This document shows, in pieces, positions 24,579 to 37,393 of a DNA stretch of 64,000 nucleotides. A program made the position numbers and the translations under genes. The DNA is from Gymnorhina tibicen. Its lineage: Eukaryota; Chordata; Aves; Passeriformes; Artamidae. The DNA is taken from the NCBI GenBank assembly GCA_013399875.1, contig VXAZ01007501.1, forward strand, positions 1,960,155 to 2,024,154, read 5' to 3'. The first letter of the stretch is position 1; every line of letters starts with the position of its first letter. The notes below the pieces were generated by a model. That model was not told the origin of the DNA and did no database searches. It saw only the letters and a program-made list of their open reading frames with translations.

Positions 24579-27444
24579 CAAAATGCATGGTGATTTTACC
24601 ACTCAAGAAGAGAGGAATATTTCAGAGTGCTTTATTACCAATTTTGAGTCTTGAGAATTCACCATTTGCGTTGAGACCAGCTTCTCATAAATTCCTGTAA
24701 AATGAGAATTCAGGTTTGACATTTTGAGCAGATGGAAAAGTATATAGAGGAAAAGCAGGTTTAGCCTGGATAGGAAACACTAGGGAAGAGTTTTCAACCT
24801 GAATGTATTCCTGAATGGATTCTTTCTTGCCAATCTCAAAAGAAGAACCTTATAAAAAACCAAGCAAACTTGAGCCATGAGCACAGCATTTCAAGGGAGA
24901 TTTTCTTCTGGGAGACACAGACCAGGAGATTTGCGGTCATAAAACATAGATAGAAAACAGTGAGTGTTGTTTGCACATCACTAGAACACTGGTATATACT
25001 GAAGCACAGTGGCAGAAACTATGTTCCCTACAGGATCTCACACAACAAGTCTCTGTAAGACTAAAGGTTCAGCTTTTGTATTTTACAGCTGAAGACTTGA
25101 CACAGAACAAGACAAGTAAACCTGAACTGTATCATTTAATCATTTTTCATGTGCAATCATTTGAGGGAAAAATATTGATCAAGATAGGCTAGAACACCAT
25201 TATATAACTTTCACTAATTTAGCTTTACCTTCCAACAATTTGTGGGGTCAACTAACAGGAATAGGACGACTTAGGTGACTAAAGTGTTTAGGCATCTCAT
25301 TGCTATTGAAATGGTATAAATCAGGTGCTGGAATACCTTAATTCCTTTTTCTCTGGCATCTCTACAAAGGGAGGATCACAGTGGTTACAAGGAAGTGTCG
25401 TAATGAGCTTGTATCTGTATTTTAAAGTGATGTATTTTGTATTGATTGCTATTCAATCACAGTCAGTAAAACTTTGCTATTTGTGATCTGACCATCATTA
25501 AAATCTTGGATAAGAATCTGCTAATCAGGGCTCTACTGCTCAGCAGAGACACTGCAGAGGTAGTATCTGCTATCCATTAACTATAAACCTGCTAGTTCTT
25601 TCCAGGGATATGACCTGAGTTGTCAGTAAAAGCCCAGTGCTGCAATGCATAAACATACAATGAGAGATTTGTGTCGTGGTACTTGCAAAGGTGATGTGAG
25701 GAAAAGGAGATCTCTCTACTCTCTACTTCATCTTTTGTATGCCACTGTGGTTATTTTGTATGCAAAGGATTTGTATGCCAGGGTGCAGCGATCCGTTGCC
25801 TTGACTCAACTTTCTGCCCAGAAAACAAGAAAACACCTCATGGAGAAGAAGCTGCTTGATGCCTTGAATACAGATGATGTGCACAGAATATTTAAATCTC
25901 GTCCAAGTTTTGTTTAAGATTCCATTAGGATGCAGTTGTGAATGAGATTCTTTTTGCATATGTAATTAGAAAGCAGAACAGATGGGAAAGGCATAGTTTA
26001 AAGTGATGTGTTCATTAAAATAACCAAAGCTGCAAAGTGTTTGTTCCCCAACAGTGAATTCAGGATATGAGACTCCTCAGGTTTATGGCTTTTTTTCCCC
26101 CCTACTTTGAGTCTGAAAACTGTGAATGACAACAATAAGATCTTTTTTGCATCAATTTTTGTTAGATATCACCACTGCTCCTTAGGGCAGATTGACTGTT
26201 CATTCCTTCATATGTGGTGTGTGCTCAGTTAAGATATATTAGGAAGCAGAGGGTATTAAGAAGCAGACACTACATCAAGGGATTTATTTTAATTGCATTT
26301 ACTGTAAGAAAGATCTATTGGGATTAAAAAAATAATATAGTGATTTTAATGTTCTTTTAAAAAAGATCTATGTGGACTGTATCCTGATAAGTACTCTTAT
26401 CCCTTGAGTTTTTTCTACTTTTAACTTTCAGGTTTTTAAATGAAAATAAAATAATTTTAAGAAATATAATTAGGGTTTTTTACACACACACACCCTGTCT
26501 ATTATTTTACTAGAAGGCAAGTCTTCTAAAATTAGTCTAACAATGTCCAAAAAGTATTTGCTAAAGTGAATAAAGGCTGGTGCTTACTCTCCTCCACCAA
26601 AACAGAAAAAAAGTTGTTTTCCATAATTTAAAGAAATGAAAAGCATACCCCTTTTATAGGCTTGCATCTTTCAGCTGCTATGAATGAAGGCTAATTTGAG
26701 GAATGAATATTGGATCTTTCCAATCTTCTACTCCTGCAAAATGAGTTTTATTAGATGTATTTTATAGGGAACTTAGAGCTTCAGAGCTTACTGGCTCCTA
26801 ATTCTTGCTGCACTTCTAGAAAGCTGTTGAAACTCATGGAGAAGTAGGTCAAAGGTTGGATCTAATTTGCCAGTTTCTAGTAAATATGGTTTGACTTGGG
26901 GTAAATTCTAATAGTGAATTATAGAGAAGAAGATATCTAGTTGTCATTTTTGTTCTCTTCTTCTCTCATGCTGCTATTTTCTCAGTATTTTTTACATTCT
27001 AAATATCAACCTTTTCTTGTTCTGAAGCAGAATGTTCATTATTTTCCCACAACTGGTGTTTTGCATGGTCTTGTCTGCAAATGTTATGTGCTAAAAAGAA
27101 GAGCTTTTCAAAAATGCAAAAGCAAATCTCTACCCTGAAGATAGGGAATAGATTATAAATCCAAATTTAGCTAGAACAGCAGATGGATACAAGAAATAAA
27201 CAAATGCATGTTGTTTATGATAAGGACAAAAGTGTTTGTCCATGCCCGTATCAGGAAAATATTGCTTCAATTAGAAGTGAAGCCCTGTATGAGGATTGGA
27301 ACGTCTTTGTTGGAGGACTCTACTAAATACATGGTAAATGTGACCCTCCCTCAAAGCAGCTTGAAGTGCAAAGGCTTCAATAATCCAAGATTTCTGTATA
27401 AGCATAACCTTTCTCAGTGTGACTAGACCCACTGTACTGTTCCA

Positions 27445-27899
27445 GGACCGGAAGGGAACTTAAAGGTCATCTAGTTTCCACACCTTCTACCAGACCAGAA
27501 AGCCCCATTCAACCTGACCTTGAACACTGACAGGAATAGGGCATCCACAGCTTCTCTGGGCAACTTGTTGCAGTGTCTCACCACCCTAGATGTAAAGAAT
27601 TTCTTCCTGGTGTCTAACCTAAATCTACTATCTTTCAGTTTGAAGCCATTCCCCCTTGTCCTGTCACTACACATCCTTAGGAAAAAGTCTCTCTCCATCT
27701 TTCTTGTAGGCTCCCTTCAGGCACTAGAAGACAACAATTAATTCACCCCAAAGACTTCTCTTTTCGAGGCTGAACAATCCCAGCTTTCTCACCCTGTCTT
27801 CATAGATGTGCTCCAGGCCTCTGAGCATCTTGTGACTTCCTCTGAATTTATTCCGATAGCTCCACATCCTTCCTATGCTGGGGGTCTCATAGATGGAAG
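27445..27899 (-). mobile_element. CR1 LINE 3' end fragment (antisense)
   Basis: Read on the - strand, this carries the C-terminal end of CR1 ORF2. From about 27690 down to 27480 it reads [22 protein letters not shown] and [15 protein letters not shown]. The preceding EQRRL-like region lies at about 27750-27815 with frame breaks. The 3' UTR end faces left, at about 27445. The element is 5'-truncated and inactive. The reading frames on both strands between 27471 and 27741 come from this element, not from a cellular gene. Confidence 0.93.
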
Positions 27900-30800
27900 C
27901 ATTTTATTTTCTCTGAGTACTGTCTTTATCTACACTCTATTATAAAATGGACAGAGGAAGACAAGGCAAAAATTAAAACCTCCATTGATGTCCTGCTTAA
28001 CTGCAATGGTGACAAACAGTGCAGGTAGATTTGTGCCATTTAGAAGTTTGGGTCTCTTATATTGTTTTCTCGGGTACTGTAGAGAATGGCTGCCCATATT
28101 TTCTCTGAAGTGCAGTAAATGAATGATCTCAGTATTTCAAAGATTTCTTTTTGGTCTTGATTTATCTTTTATGTAGCAGAATGACAAACAATGTCTTGGA
28201 AAATAGCAAGGTATCAAACAGTATTGATTTCATGCTATTACAGTGACCTCAAAAGTGTTATTTCTCATTGAAAGACTATGTTGTGGTTTTCCCACACAAA
28301 TAAGAAGATTCAAACTCTAGGAATGTTTCAGGCTATTATCACATAATTATTAAACAAGGCATATTTTTTGTTTTTGTTATATTTTTGTGCTGAAAGGCTA
28401 TAGAATTATTCTACGATTTGATAAAATAATCCCCCGAATTGTAACTACAACAAAACTTACATCCTACAACTATAATTTGCTTTCTAATGAAATTTCTGAG
28501 TAAGGATCCTCTTCTTTTTTAATTCATGTCATTGAAACTTTTTTATTACTGATTTGAAAAGAGTAGAACACTAGATTACTGCAGTACTGATATTTTTAAT
28601 TTTGTGATTTGAAGTAGGGAGTGGTGAACAAGTGAGACTAAAAAAAAAAATGGATTCTTCCGGTGTAAATTAATGTTTCCAGTTTTCGTCATGAAAGAAA
28701 ATGGAAGTTAGAAATTTTCAAAAGAATGATTTCTAACTGAAATGGAACAGACATTTTCAAAAATCGTCAGTGTCCCCCTTCTTATAGATCTGTAAATTCA
28801 ATAGCCTATGACAGTTCGGATCAAATTATAAAATTTGTGAGCCTACCCCACTTTTGCTGCTTACTGACAATTCATCGTGGGGAGTGATAAGAAAGTAAGT
28901 TTAACTCATCATGTTGGCTGTCTTTGTGTGCAGTAAAGGGGAGGAACCTCACTCCCCAACTTTGAATAGGGAGATGAAATGTGTAATTAATTAAAAAGAA
29001 GAAATTATACATGAAAAAATAAGCCCATGTTGACTTAAATGCTTTATACTCCTAGAAACAGATTGTGCTTTTACATGTGTCATTCAGAGATAGACTATGT
29101 TTTTCATGCTGCTTTCTGTTCCACAGAATGAACCCATAGGATAAAATGCAATAAAAACATAAAATGCATTGGAATATTCATAATTTTAAAAAATTAAGTT
29201 TTTGAACTTCAACTCTTGCCATGAAGCTAATACTGTTTGTTAGCAATTGTTTTTATTTGGTGTAAAATCATTAACAATTTCCACTTTTACAAGTTCTTAG
29301 CATTCTGAATACAGTTTTATGTCTTCTGCATAATAAGACTCATCATGAGTGTTTGTTTCAGTAGTTTGGTCAGTCTGCAGTAGGAGCAGATCAAATCACT
29401 TGGTTTGAAAATAAAGCTCTATGAAATCTTACATAGCCGCCTTTTACCACAGGTATGCTCTTGCTGGCTTTGTTGATTGAGACTTATAGGCTTTTATGTC
29501 CAAGAAAGTTTCTTGGATCCTCAGAGATACTTGGGCCACATGCTCAGTGCTGACTTTAACTCTCTTGTTGAACTTGGAGTTCTCTACTAACAGAAGTTCA
29601 CATACAGTCATTCTTGCTCAAGTTAAAATGAGTTGTCCTGTGTGTGGTGTAGAATGCTATATGGTATAAGTCAGAGTATCCAGTGACTCTCTTAGTTCAT
29701 GTCACTGGGTCAATTATTTTGGCTGCTGACTGGGTGAATATGTTTAATCACATTAAATTCTGGAATAGCATAAAAATAAAAATAGGAAGCAGATATTGTC
29801 TGCAATTGACTTTATTGCACTTTTACTACCAAAAAAAAAAAGCTCCTTACCTTTCTTAAGGAAAGTAAACTGTGTTATATGCATCTGTTTAGTATCTTTA
29901 AAACAATTTTTTAAGCTCTTGTCTACTTCTAATTTGTAACTCTCATTGATTTCACAGTATATTGTACTATTTGTCGTTAAAAGGCAGTACATGAATTAAA
30001 GGGAGCATTGTATGAAAAAACATGTATCCAGTGCCTATTTTTCTGCCTTAATAAAAAGTGCAAATAATAAATGTAACAAAGTTCAGGATATAGCCTATAA
30101 AACTATTAAAAATGAACAGTTTACACCAAGGTGTGAATAATAACACTGAATAGCAATTATTCAACAAATTTAATACACCACTTTAGTTTCAGTATGACGT
30201 AAAGTTCCATGAAAACTACTAACATTCCTATCATTTTGATCCTTCCCTAAAGATAATTCATTATTCTTTTGTACGGTATTGGTCATAACATTCTGTTTAT
30301 TTAAAAAATAATGCCATATTGTGGAAATTAGGCTTCATTTCCAAATACCTCACTCCTTTAAAAAGACAAAATATATCATTTATCAGTAACTCCTCTTTTC
30401 CCAGTCCAGTATCACACCAACTTCTGAATTCCAGTGAAGAAGCTTGGATTTATTCAACAAAATATTCCATGACATGTGGAACTGTGAGCATGTGCACATT
30501 TATGGGGATGTGACATTTTTGTACCTGCTTAGATTGAATGGAGACACAAATGCACTTAAATTCCTCCAGTGAATTCGGGGTGTTTTCAAGATTGCACTGT
30601 GGGAAAATTTGTATGTAATACAACATTTTCATAACCTATTTAGAGCATGCAACTGAAAAAAAAATTTAAAAAAAAGGATCCTTGAACCGCTAGAGGTTAC
30701 ATGTATCAGCAACAAAATGAACAAAGTGGTCCTCTGCCCCAAATTACACATCTTGGTGAATCAAACTGGAAGAGGACAATTTTAATTGATACTCACATGC

Positions 30801-33340
30801 TGCTTCTGGTGACTGGCTGAGGACTGCCCTGCCCACTCAGACTGACCACCATTCCCTTACTATGCTGGTCTGCTTAGCAGCACATTTAGCTGTAATGCAG
30901 AGTGGTTCTCCTTCATCCTTTTGACTATTTATTTCTTTACTTGCTTGGAAAGGCCAGAAAGCAAATCTAAAACTAAGATCTGGGATAATATCATTTGCTG
31001 CTCTTTGCAGCATTGACAAAAAGTCTTGTCTCTTGCTTGTTGGAAATGGTTATAGGGCAGTCTTTCTTGCAATACCAGTGTTTCCATCTCATGGCCTAGG
31101 TGTGACTATTGTGTCACATCTCTCTAACTTTTCTTAAGCATGACGTGAAAAATGCTTTCCAACTCTTCTTACATAAAAATAAATAACCAAGAAAAGGAGT
31201 GCTAGCACTCAATTTTTACAAACTTTTCCAAGGATTTGTAGGTGAAGACTCTTTGATACTTAGTTGCAATTTACAATGAATGCTTATCAGTTACAGAAGG
31301 ATAAAGTCTTGTCTCAGTAACATGAATGTACTAAATAAAGAAATTATATTTTGTTATGCTTCCAAGTCTTTTCCTTGAAATGTGCTTAACAAAAATCTCC
31401 TGGTTTAATGTAAATCTCCTGCATAAGTAAAAAGTGTAAAAACCATAATATCTATCTTAACCTTCATAGCACTATAGTATGTTATACTTTTTCAACAATT
31501 GCATTGATGAAGGAAATTTTATAGATTGATCTTTTAACTTTGTCTTTCATAAAAGTTTTTAAAAATGCTCACATTTGAACCTTTTTTTTTTCTGTAGCCA
31601 CCAAAGGTTTTTTTACAAAGATGACTTTTGTACAGCAGCAACTTCTTTTGTGTGCCATCAGTCTTAGATATGTCAATTTGATTAGGTTCTTAGGATAGGG
31701 AGAGGAATCATCATCTCTGCTATTACAACAAATATGTAGAACTAACTGTTCCATCTCCATGCACAGTAGTTATGAAGAAGCTGTATACTGTTTTGAATGA
31801 TCAGGTACCTTTCTCTGCAAAACTAGAGCTAGTTTGCATTTGGGAATGTGTGGGAATATTTTTTGCTGCAAGTGATTTTCAGTAAGGGTGTTTTTTGGGG
31901 TTTCGTTTAAATAGCATTTAACTATTCCCTACAGCTAAAGTATCGTGTTTACTTTGCTGGGTAGAGCAGTGAGAAATCATCTATTGTAAATCTTGAAAAT
32001 TTTAACAAATTAGTTGTCATTTGTGCAGTGCTTCTAATTACAATGAAAGGTAACCGCTTAAGGCATCAGATCATCCTGTTGATATGACAATATTAAAATG
32101 TCCCATGACCTGCAAATTTTAACACCTGTAGCAGCTGAACGAGTTTTAGGGTTGCCTAAGACTGAGGCAATGCTGCCGCCTAATGATGGGAGTATATAAG
32201 ATGCAGTATAGCCAAGTTTCTTGTTTGGCACGCCGGCGAGGCTTGTGACATCAATAGAAGCCCATAAGTGAAATTAAAAGCAACGAAAATTGGCCTATGG
32301 ACTAGACTACATGATTTGGTGGTGTGCCAAGACATTTATTTGGTTCAAAGCTAAAAGCAAAATAAAACCCCTGTAAATCACATTAAGTCTATAAACATTT
32401 TGTTTTGTGTGTTAATGTCTGTTATGATTATAAAGAGAATGATATTCCACTTTTTCTCTGTTTTGATAGATGAGTTTTTTTATCTCATATAGTTCCTAAT
32501 ACTTACCCTTATAATAGATGTATCATTTTAATATCTATCTGAGAAATTTTATTATTCTCTGAAGAATCCTAATACAGTTTTCCTCTTAATATTTTTATTT
32601 CAGAATAAGAAATTACATTAATGTCTCAATACTACATTTATCTATGCATCACTGGCCTTCTTTATTTAGAATGGTTTAATGTAGTCTAGTGGCTGAGAAG
32701 AATATTAATAGTATTACTGTCAAGTTAATTCATAGACCCATAAAGAGCAATAACACTTGTGTAAGGCATCTGCCAATATAATCTGTGACAGCTTGTACAA
32801 CCAGCAGATCAAAAGTGGATCTAGCCCTGCAGTACCTGCTCCTTTCTCAATTCTTCTGGTAGATCTTTCAGTTTGGGCACTATAGTGGAACATAGAAAAG
32901 TAGAGATCTAGCTCTTATTTCCTTGCTTTTTATCTATATTATCTCTTCAACCTGAATGTTATCGAAAAGGCATAGAAAGTGCAAAAATTTTTATTGACTT
33001 GTGGCTTACTCTGACAAAGGACTTCACGGAAAATTGGTCAACCCTTAAAAAATTGTAATTTGGCAAAAAGTACTAAACTGTAATTAAGGCATTATGAAGG
33101 CATTGATTGGTTAGCAGGCATCCCACTAAGTCATTATAATTATATCAAAATAGGATTAGGGCAACAGAGTTAATGTACCTAAAACCTGTGTTAAAGTTTT
33201 TTCTGCATTTTTTTAAAAACAGGAACTCATATTTCTTTTGTATGTGTTCAAATTTTTTTGGTATTTTATTCCTCTCAGCTGGGCTGGCTTCCAGCAATCA
33301 GCATGTCCACAATGAGTTCACATCAAAGCAACTGCCTGAG

Positions 33341-33372
33341 ATCTAAATCTCTCTTCTGTTTCAACGCAACAG
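33341..33372 (+). other. CNTNAP2: Splice acceptor of CNTNAP2 exon 3
   Basis: A candidate branch-point ctaaat lies at 33343-33348, followed by the pyrimidine-rich tctctcttctgtttc and then aacgcaacag ending at 33372. The split Gly codon is completed by GT at 33373-33374. Confidence 0.85.
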
Positions 33373-33566
33373 GTGCAGGAGGTTGGTCTCCATCAGACAG
33401 TGATCATTACCAATGGCTGCAAGTGGATTTTGGGAACAGGAAGCAGATCAGTGCTATTGCCACTCAAGGCAGGTACAGCAGCTCTGACTGGGTCACTCAG
33501 TATCGGATGCTCTACAGTGATACAGGAAGAAACTGGAAACCATACCACCAAGATGGAAACATCTGG
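33373..33566 (+). CDS. CNTNAP2: CNTNAP2 exon 3: core of the CASPR2 discoidin domain
   Basis: This 194-bp exon continues the F5/8-type C domain of CASPR2. After the split Gly it reads [20 protein letters not shown], then motifs including [24 protein letters not shown] and HQDGNIW. These appear essentially identical to mammalian CASPR2 as I recall it. They are distinct from CNTNAP4 and CNTNAP5, which differ at the SDHYQWLQ and VTQYRMLYS positions. It corresponds to about residues 70-134 of the human protein. The length equals what I recall for human exon 3 (194 bp), and it ends at a codon boundary (W | next exon) before a perfect GTAAGT. It is far better conserved than exon 2, consistent with the structural core of the domain. 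The frame happens to stay open beyond both splice sites (33258-33818), but the flanking residues do not match the family. Exon 4 lies beyond the window. Confidence 0.97.
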
Positions 33567-33572
33567 GTAAGT
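33567..33572 (+). other. CNTNAP2: Splice donor after CNTNAP2 exon 3
   Basis: A perfect consensus GTAAGT directly follows the TGG codon. The intron is phase 0. Confidence 0.93.
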
Positions 33573-33984
33573 AATTGGTATGAAATGGAGGCGTGTGCTG
33601 TAATGATGTTGATTTACTGTGTTTTTTGGAACTCTACACCTTGTACAACTCTTCACTGTTGTTTATATCAGGACAGAACAGAGCTTTGCTCAAAACGCAG
33701 TGATTCAAGTTGTAGCTACTATCAGGAGGGCTATCCACAAATTAGCAAAGCCCATTTTGGGATGATGGTATTTAGCAGAACATGTAGATATTTTTTGGTT
33801 GCTGGTATTGCTCAATGAATCTCTTATGCTTTGCCTCCTCTTTCAACTAATTTCATGGAGTGAGACAAAAAATTGGTTTTGAAAATTCTCCTGTTAAAAT
33901 TTTGGAAGGTAATTTGTTCTTTGTTTGTATATGTGCTGGAGAGCAGTTTTATCAGGTATGCATTATTTTCCATAAAGTTGCTAC

Positions 33985-33989
33985 AGGGA
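33985..33989. repeat. Target-site duplication, left (AGGGA)
   Basis: AGGGA directly precedes the TG terminus of the LTR and is repeated exactly at 34523-34527 after its CA end. This non-AT-rich 5-bp match supports the element ends strongly. Confidence 0.88.
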
Positions 33990-34522
33990 TGTGTTTGCTT
34001 TGGCTGGGTTAGAGAGAATTTGTGCTGGGAAGAGTGTTGCTAATTCAAGAATGTTTTCCTTACTGCTGAGCAGTGCTTGCACAGCCTGAAGGCCTTTTCT
34101 ACTTCTCACTCTCCTCCAACAAGTAGGCTGTGGGTGCACAAGAAACTGGGAGAGGACACAGCCAGGATAGCTGATTCCAACTGGCCATTGTGATATCCCA
34201 TATCATATGGAGTCATGCTCAGCATATAATACTGGGGGAAGGAGGAAGAGGTCATGTTCAGAGTGATGACTTTTGTTATCCCAAGTCACCATGCCATGTG
34301 AGGGAGTCCTATTTTCCTTGGGATGGCCAAACACCTGCCTGCCATGAGAAGTGGTGAACTAATTCCTTTATTGCTTTGCTTGAGTGTGGTTTTTGCTTTA
34401 CCTGTGAGACAGGCTGTATCTCAACCCATGAGTTTTCTCACTTTTCCTGTTCTCTCCCTCATCCCACTGTGGAGTGAACAGCTGTGTGGTGCTTAGCTGC
34501 TGGCTGGGGTTAAACCATGACA
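33990..34522 (+). mobile_element. Solo LTR, avian ERVL-like (533 bp, sense)
   Basis: The element runs from TGTGTTTGCTTTGGCTGGG to GGGGTTAAACCATGACA and is flanked by perfect AGGGA repeats. It resembles, from memory, a common avian ERVL-type LTR. Shared landmarks are cacaagaaactgggagagga, ggacacagccaggatagctg, a gtcatgctcagcatataat promoter segment (TATA-like at 34223-34230), and the tgtgtggtgcttagctgctg near the end. No internal retroviral coding sequence is next to it, so it is a solo LTR. It lies 423 bp after the exon 3 donor, in the same orientation as CNTNAP2. A canonical AATAAA was not seen in it. A chance reading frame (34474-34671) straddles its right end and is not a gene. Confidence 0.9.
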
Positions 34523-34527
34523 AGGGA
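34523..34527. repeat. Target-site duplication, right (AGGGA)
   Basis: This is the exact repeat of 33985-33989, immediately after the LTR terminus. Confidence 0.88.
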
Positions 34528-37393
34528 TATTTATGCTATAATAATTTTAGGAAAAAGCATATAATTTGGCTTTGGTTTTTACATTTTTTCATGGATGAAC
34601 TGCTAATTTCATTCTTGCTGAAAACAGTAGCCTTCTATTTTGCTGACAAAAAAATGATAGCTATTACTTAACATGCCTTATAGCATGTCTTTCAGATGGT
34701 ATTCTTTTTCAAAAGTATACTTTGAAAACAGCAAAATGTTATCATTCTTTCTGAAGCCAAATTAAGTGATTAGCTATTATGTCAAAGCAGACAAGATTTA
34801 ACATAGTGATATTTTAGCTTCGCGATTTTGCCAGGTGCTTCTTTTATTAAGGTCTGTTATTAAAAATGAATGTCAAATATAGAGCATAAGGTGAATGATT
34901 TTATCTGGATAAGAGTAACTCAGTTAATATGTGGAGTGCGTAGAAACAGTCATTTTTTATTACAGTATTGATTTATTGAAAAAATCTCCTCCATGCACCA
35001 GATAGGATTCTGAAAGAGGGAGAATTTAAAGCTGGAGAGATAGACAACCTTGAAGAGAAAAAATATTGAATTCTGGCTTACATTCCTTAGAAGTTTGATA
35101 TGAATGTTCTCCATCAGGGTAGGGGACAACTTATGCCTAAGCTTGATAAATATAAAAATTTCTCTTTTAAGGCCACTTAGCGTAAACACTAAATGCTATA
35201 AATATTTTTATATACCTACTCTAAATATATAAAAGCTTCTCCAACAACTACTGTTGGAATCACCAAGAATGGGAGAGAGCTTTGCAGCTGGCTGAGTGAA
35301 TAATATATAAAGCAGAACAGTTAGGCTGAGGAAAAATACGTTGTTAATAACATTTGGTGATGCCTAGTTTGGTTGATTTAGTCACAGCTGTGATTGCTTG
35401 TTTCCAAAGAAGACCAGCTTTCTGCATGAGGGCTTTGTAACAAGTCTTTATTCTTATACCATCATTTGATACAAAAATATTGATAGTTTCTTCGTGAAAG
35501 AACATTTCCTTTTTCTCTTTATTAGCACTTACATATGCTTGATGGATTCAGGAGAATACTATTGGTCTGTTATTGACCGTTGGCATCACTTGCAAGAGAG
35601 TGTGATGAGCCATGCAGGTCTGCTGCTTTTATTTGGAAATCTATGCCTTTGGGATATACTCTAGTAAGCTGGTTGCTGGAATACTGCTATTGTTCATATC
35701 CTACAATTTTTACCCAATATTAGAAAAGCAGTTTAAAAAAATAAAAGCTACCTTATCCCTGTTTTCTTTTTAAGAATAAAAGTGGGCTGTTACCAAAAAA
35801 TAAAAAGTTCATGGTTCTTGACCCTAATTCTAGTTTGCCTAAAATGGCATTGCTTCAGTGATTAAGTGATGCTTAAGCTTTGGTTTTATCTTGGAAACAC
35901 TGTCTATAAGTTATTAATAAATATTAACCTTAATATGTTCCCAAAAAGAAGGGAAGTGCCTGAGCAGGTAGAAATTCGGTGGTCCTATTGTAGTAGTAGT
36001 GTTAAAAGGAGACAGACTTTCCCAATGTGAAAACAGGATGGTGTAGAATTTCCCATCAAATCTTCTGCTTAGTGCCAATTTGTACCAGAAATTAGAAGCA
36101 GTGGTAGCTTGTTAGGATCAGACTAGACCACATAAGCTGGGTGTCTATCATAGGCACTTTAAACTCAGATTCTTCCTGACCGAAATGACTGTGGTGATCT
36201 TAAAAATCTCACATGACTCTGGTGCCCTTAGAAATCTTTCTAAAAAGAACTTATTCTTTGCCTTTGGATTTGTAACTTTTAAGAGATTTATCCACAAGAG
36301 AAATATACCGCGCAGCCTTTGTTTAACATCCCTCTTCCATCATCCCTATGCCTGAATGTCATTTTTTTCTGACAGCAGTAAATTTATAATTAAAGGCAAA
36401 AGTAAATTAAAAGAGGAAAAGAGAAGTGCAAAGTTCAACAATATTTAATACTAAAGTAGTTATGATATCAAATGACACAGAGGACGAGATGTGAGAAAGT
36501 GAAATAAAAATAAAGCTAAATAGATGTATTGGAGAGAGAGAAAAAGAGAAATAATTTGCAATAAAGATCTAGTCAAGAACAAACCATTGCAATCTGCATA
36601 AAAGGCTGAAGTGAACTCTTTCTGTATGCCTTATTCAGGGAGGAAAAGAGTTCTATCATTACCTCCTAAGTAGCAGAGAAATCAAAAGGCTCTCAGGAAG
36701 TCTGTGATGGGGAAAGTGCTTTCAAGGTGAATTTAGAGTAAGCTTCCCAGTTCTGTGAAGTAGATTTTGTGACCCCACCCCTCCTGGGCTTTTGGATATT
36801 TTCAATTTTCATGAATTTCAATAAGATGAGTGAATGTGGCCTCTTTCCATAAAATGCCTAGCAACTAGAGAATTTTGATCACCTCTTCTACCTTCACTCT
36901 TGTAGTCTGTGATTCTGATTTTGATAGGTCATGAGGTTTCCCTTTATACGTCAATCCACTATTGTGGGTATTTCATGTACACAAAAAAATCTTTGTTTTG
37001 GTATACATGCTCATTTTGGTTTCTGTATCAATGGTATCTGTCTATTTGCCTAACGAATACATACCAGACATGATTCTACATATAATACTGTTTCTATTTC
37101 CTAACTCAGATATAGATTATACAGATGTCTCATGCTAAGCATAATACAAATATACTCTATAGGTATAAGGAAATCGTGACGTCTTCTGAAAACATTGACG
37201 CTAAAATTATATGCATCAGTGGCAGAGGCTCAAGACCTCTAAGACTGAAATCTTTCCTAAAGGAAATTGGAAGATCCTTGCTAGAATTGAAGAGATCTTA
37301 TGAAGTATTGTCTTCTAAAATTTGATTATTCTAGTAGAACTTGATATCAGCTCTCATCCATCTCATAATTTTATTCTTGGGGATATCAAAGTT

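Larger units (their letters stand above)
3470..33372 (+). other. CNTNAP2: CNTNAP2 intron 2 (complete, about 29.9 kb)
   Basis: The intron runs from the GTAAGG donor to the AG acceptor at 33371-33372. Recognised contents are the duplicated block around an N (4246-4773), an LTR stub plus CR1 (11605-11993), a deleted CR1 (13250-14280), an antisense CR1 piece (20612-20706), a solo LTR (23914-24573) and an antisense CR1 (27445-27899). The stretches 4774-11604, 11994-13249, 14281-20611, 20707-23908, 24579-27444 and 27900-33340 are AT-rich, apparently unique sequence in which I see no gene. All short frames there lack recognisable protein similarity. Possible regulatory or structural blocks near 15700-15870, 20057-20102 and 32040-32420 are treated as findings. 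Confidence 0.9.

Noticed and set aside
26482..26493. (AC)6 dinucleotide run as a microsatellite
   Set aside because: It is too short to annotate as a meaningful repeat.
33258..33372. Extension of exon 3 upstream to the Met at 33258
   Set aside because: The AG acceptor, the pyrimidine tract, phase agreement with exon 2 and the CASPR2 family sequence all place the exon start at 33373.
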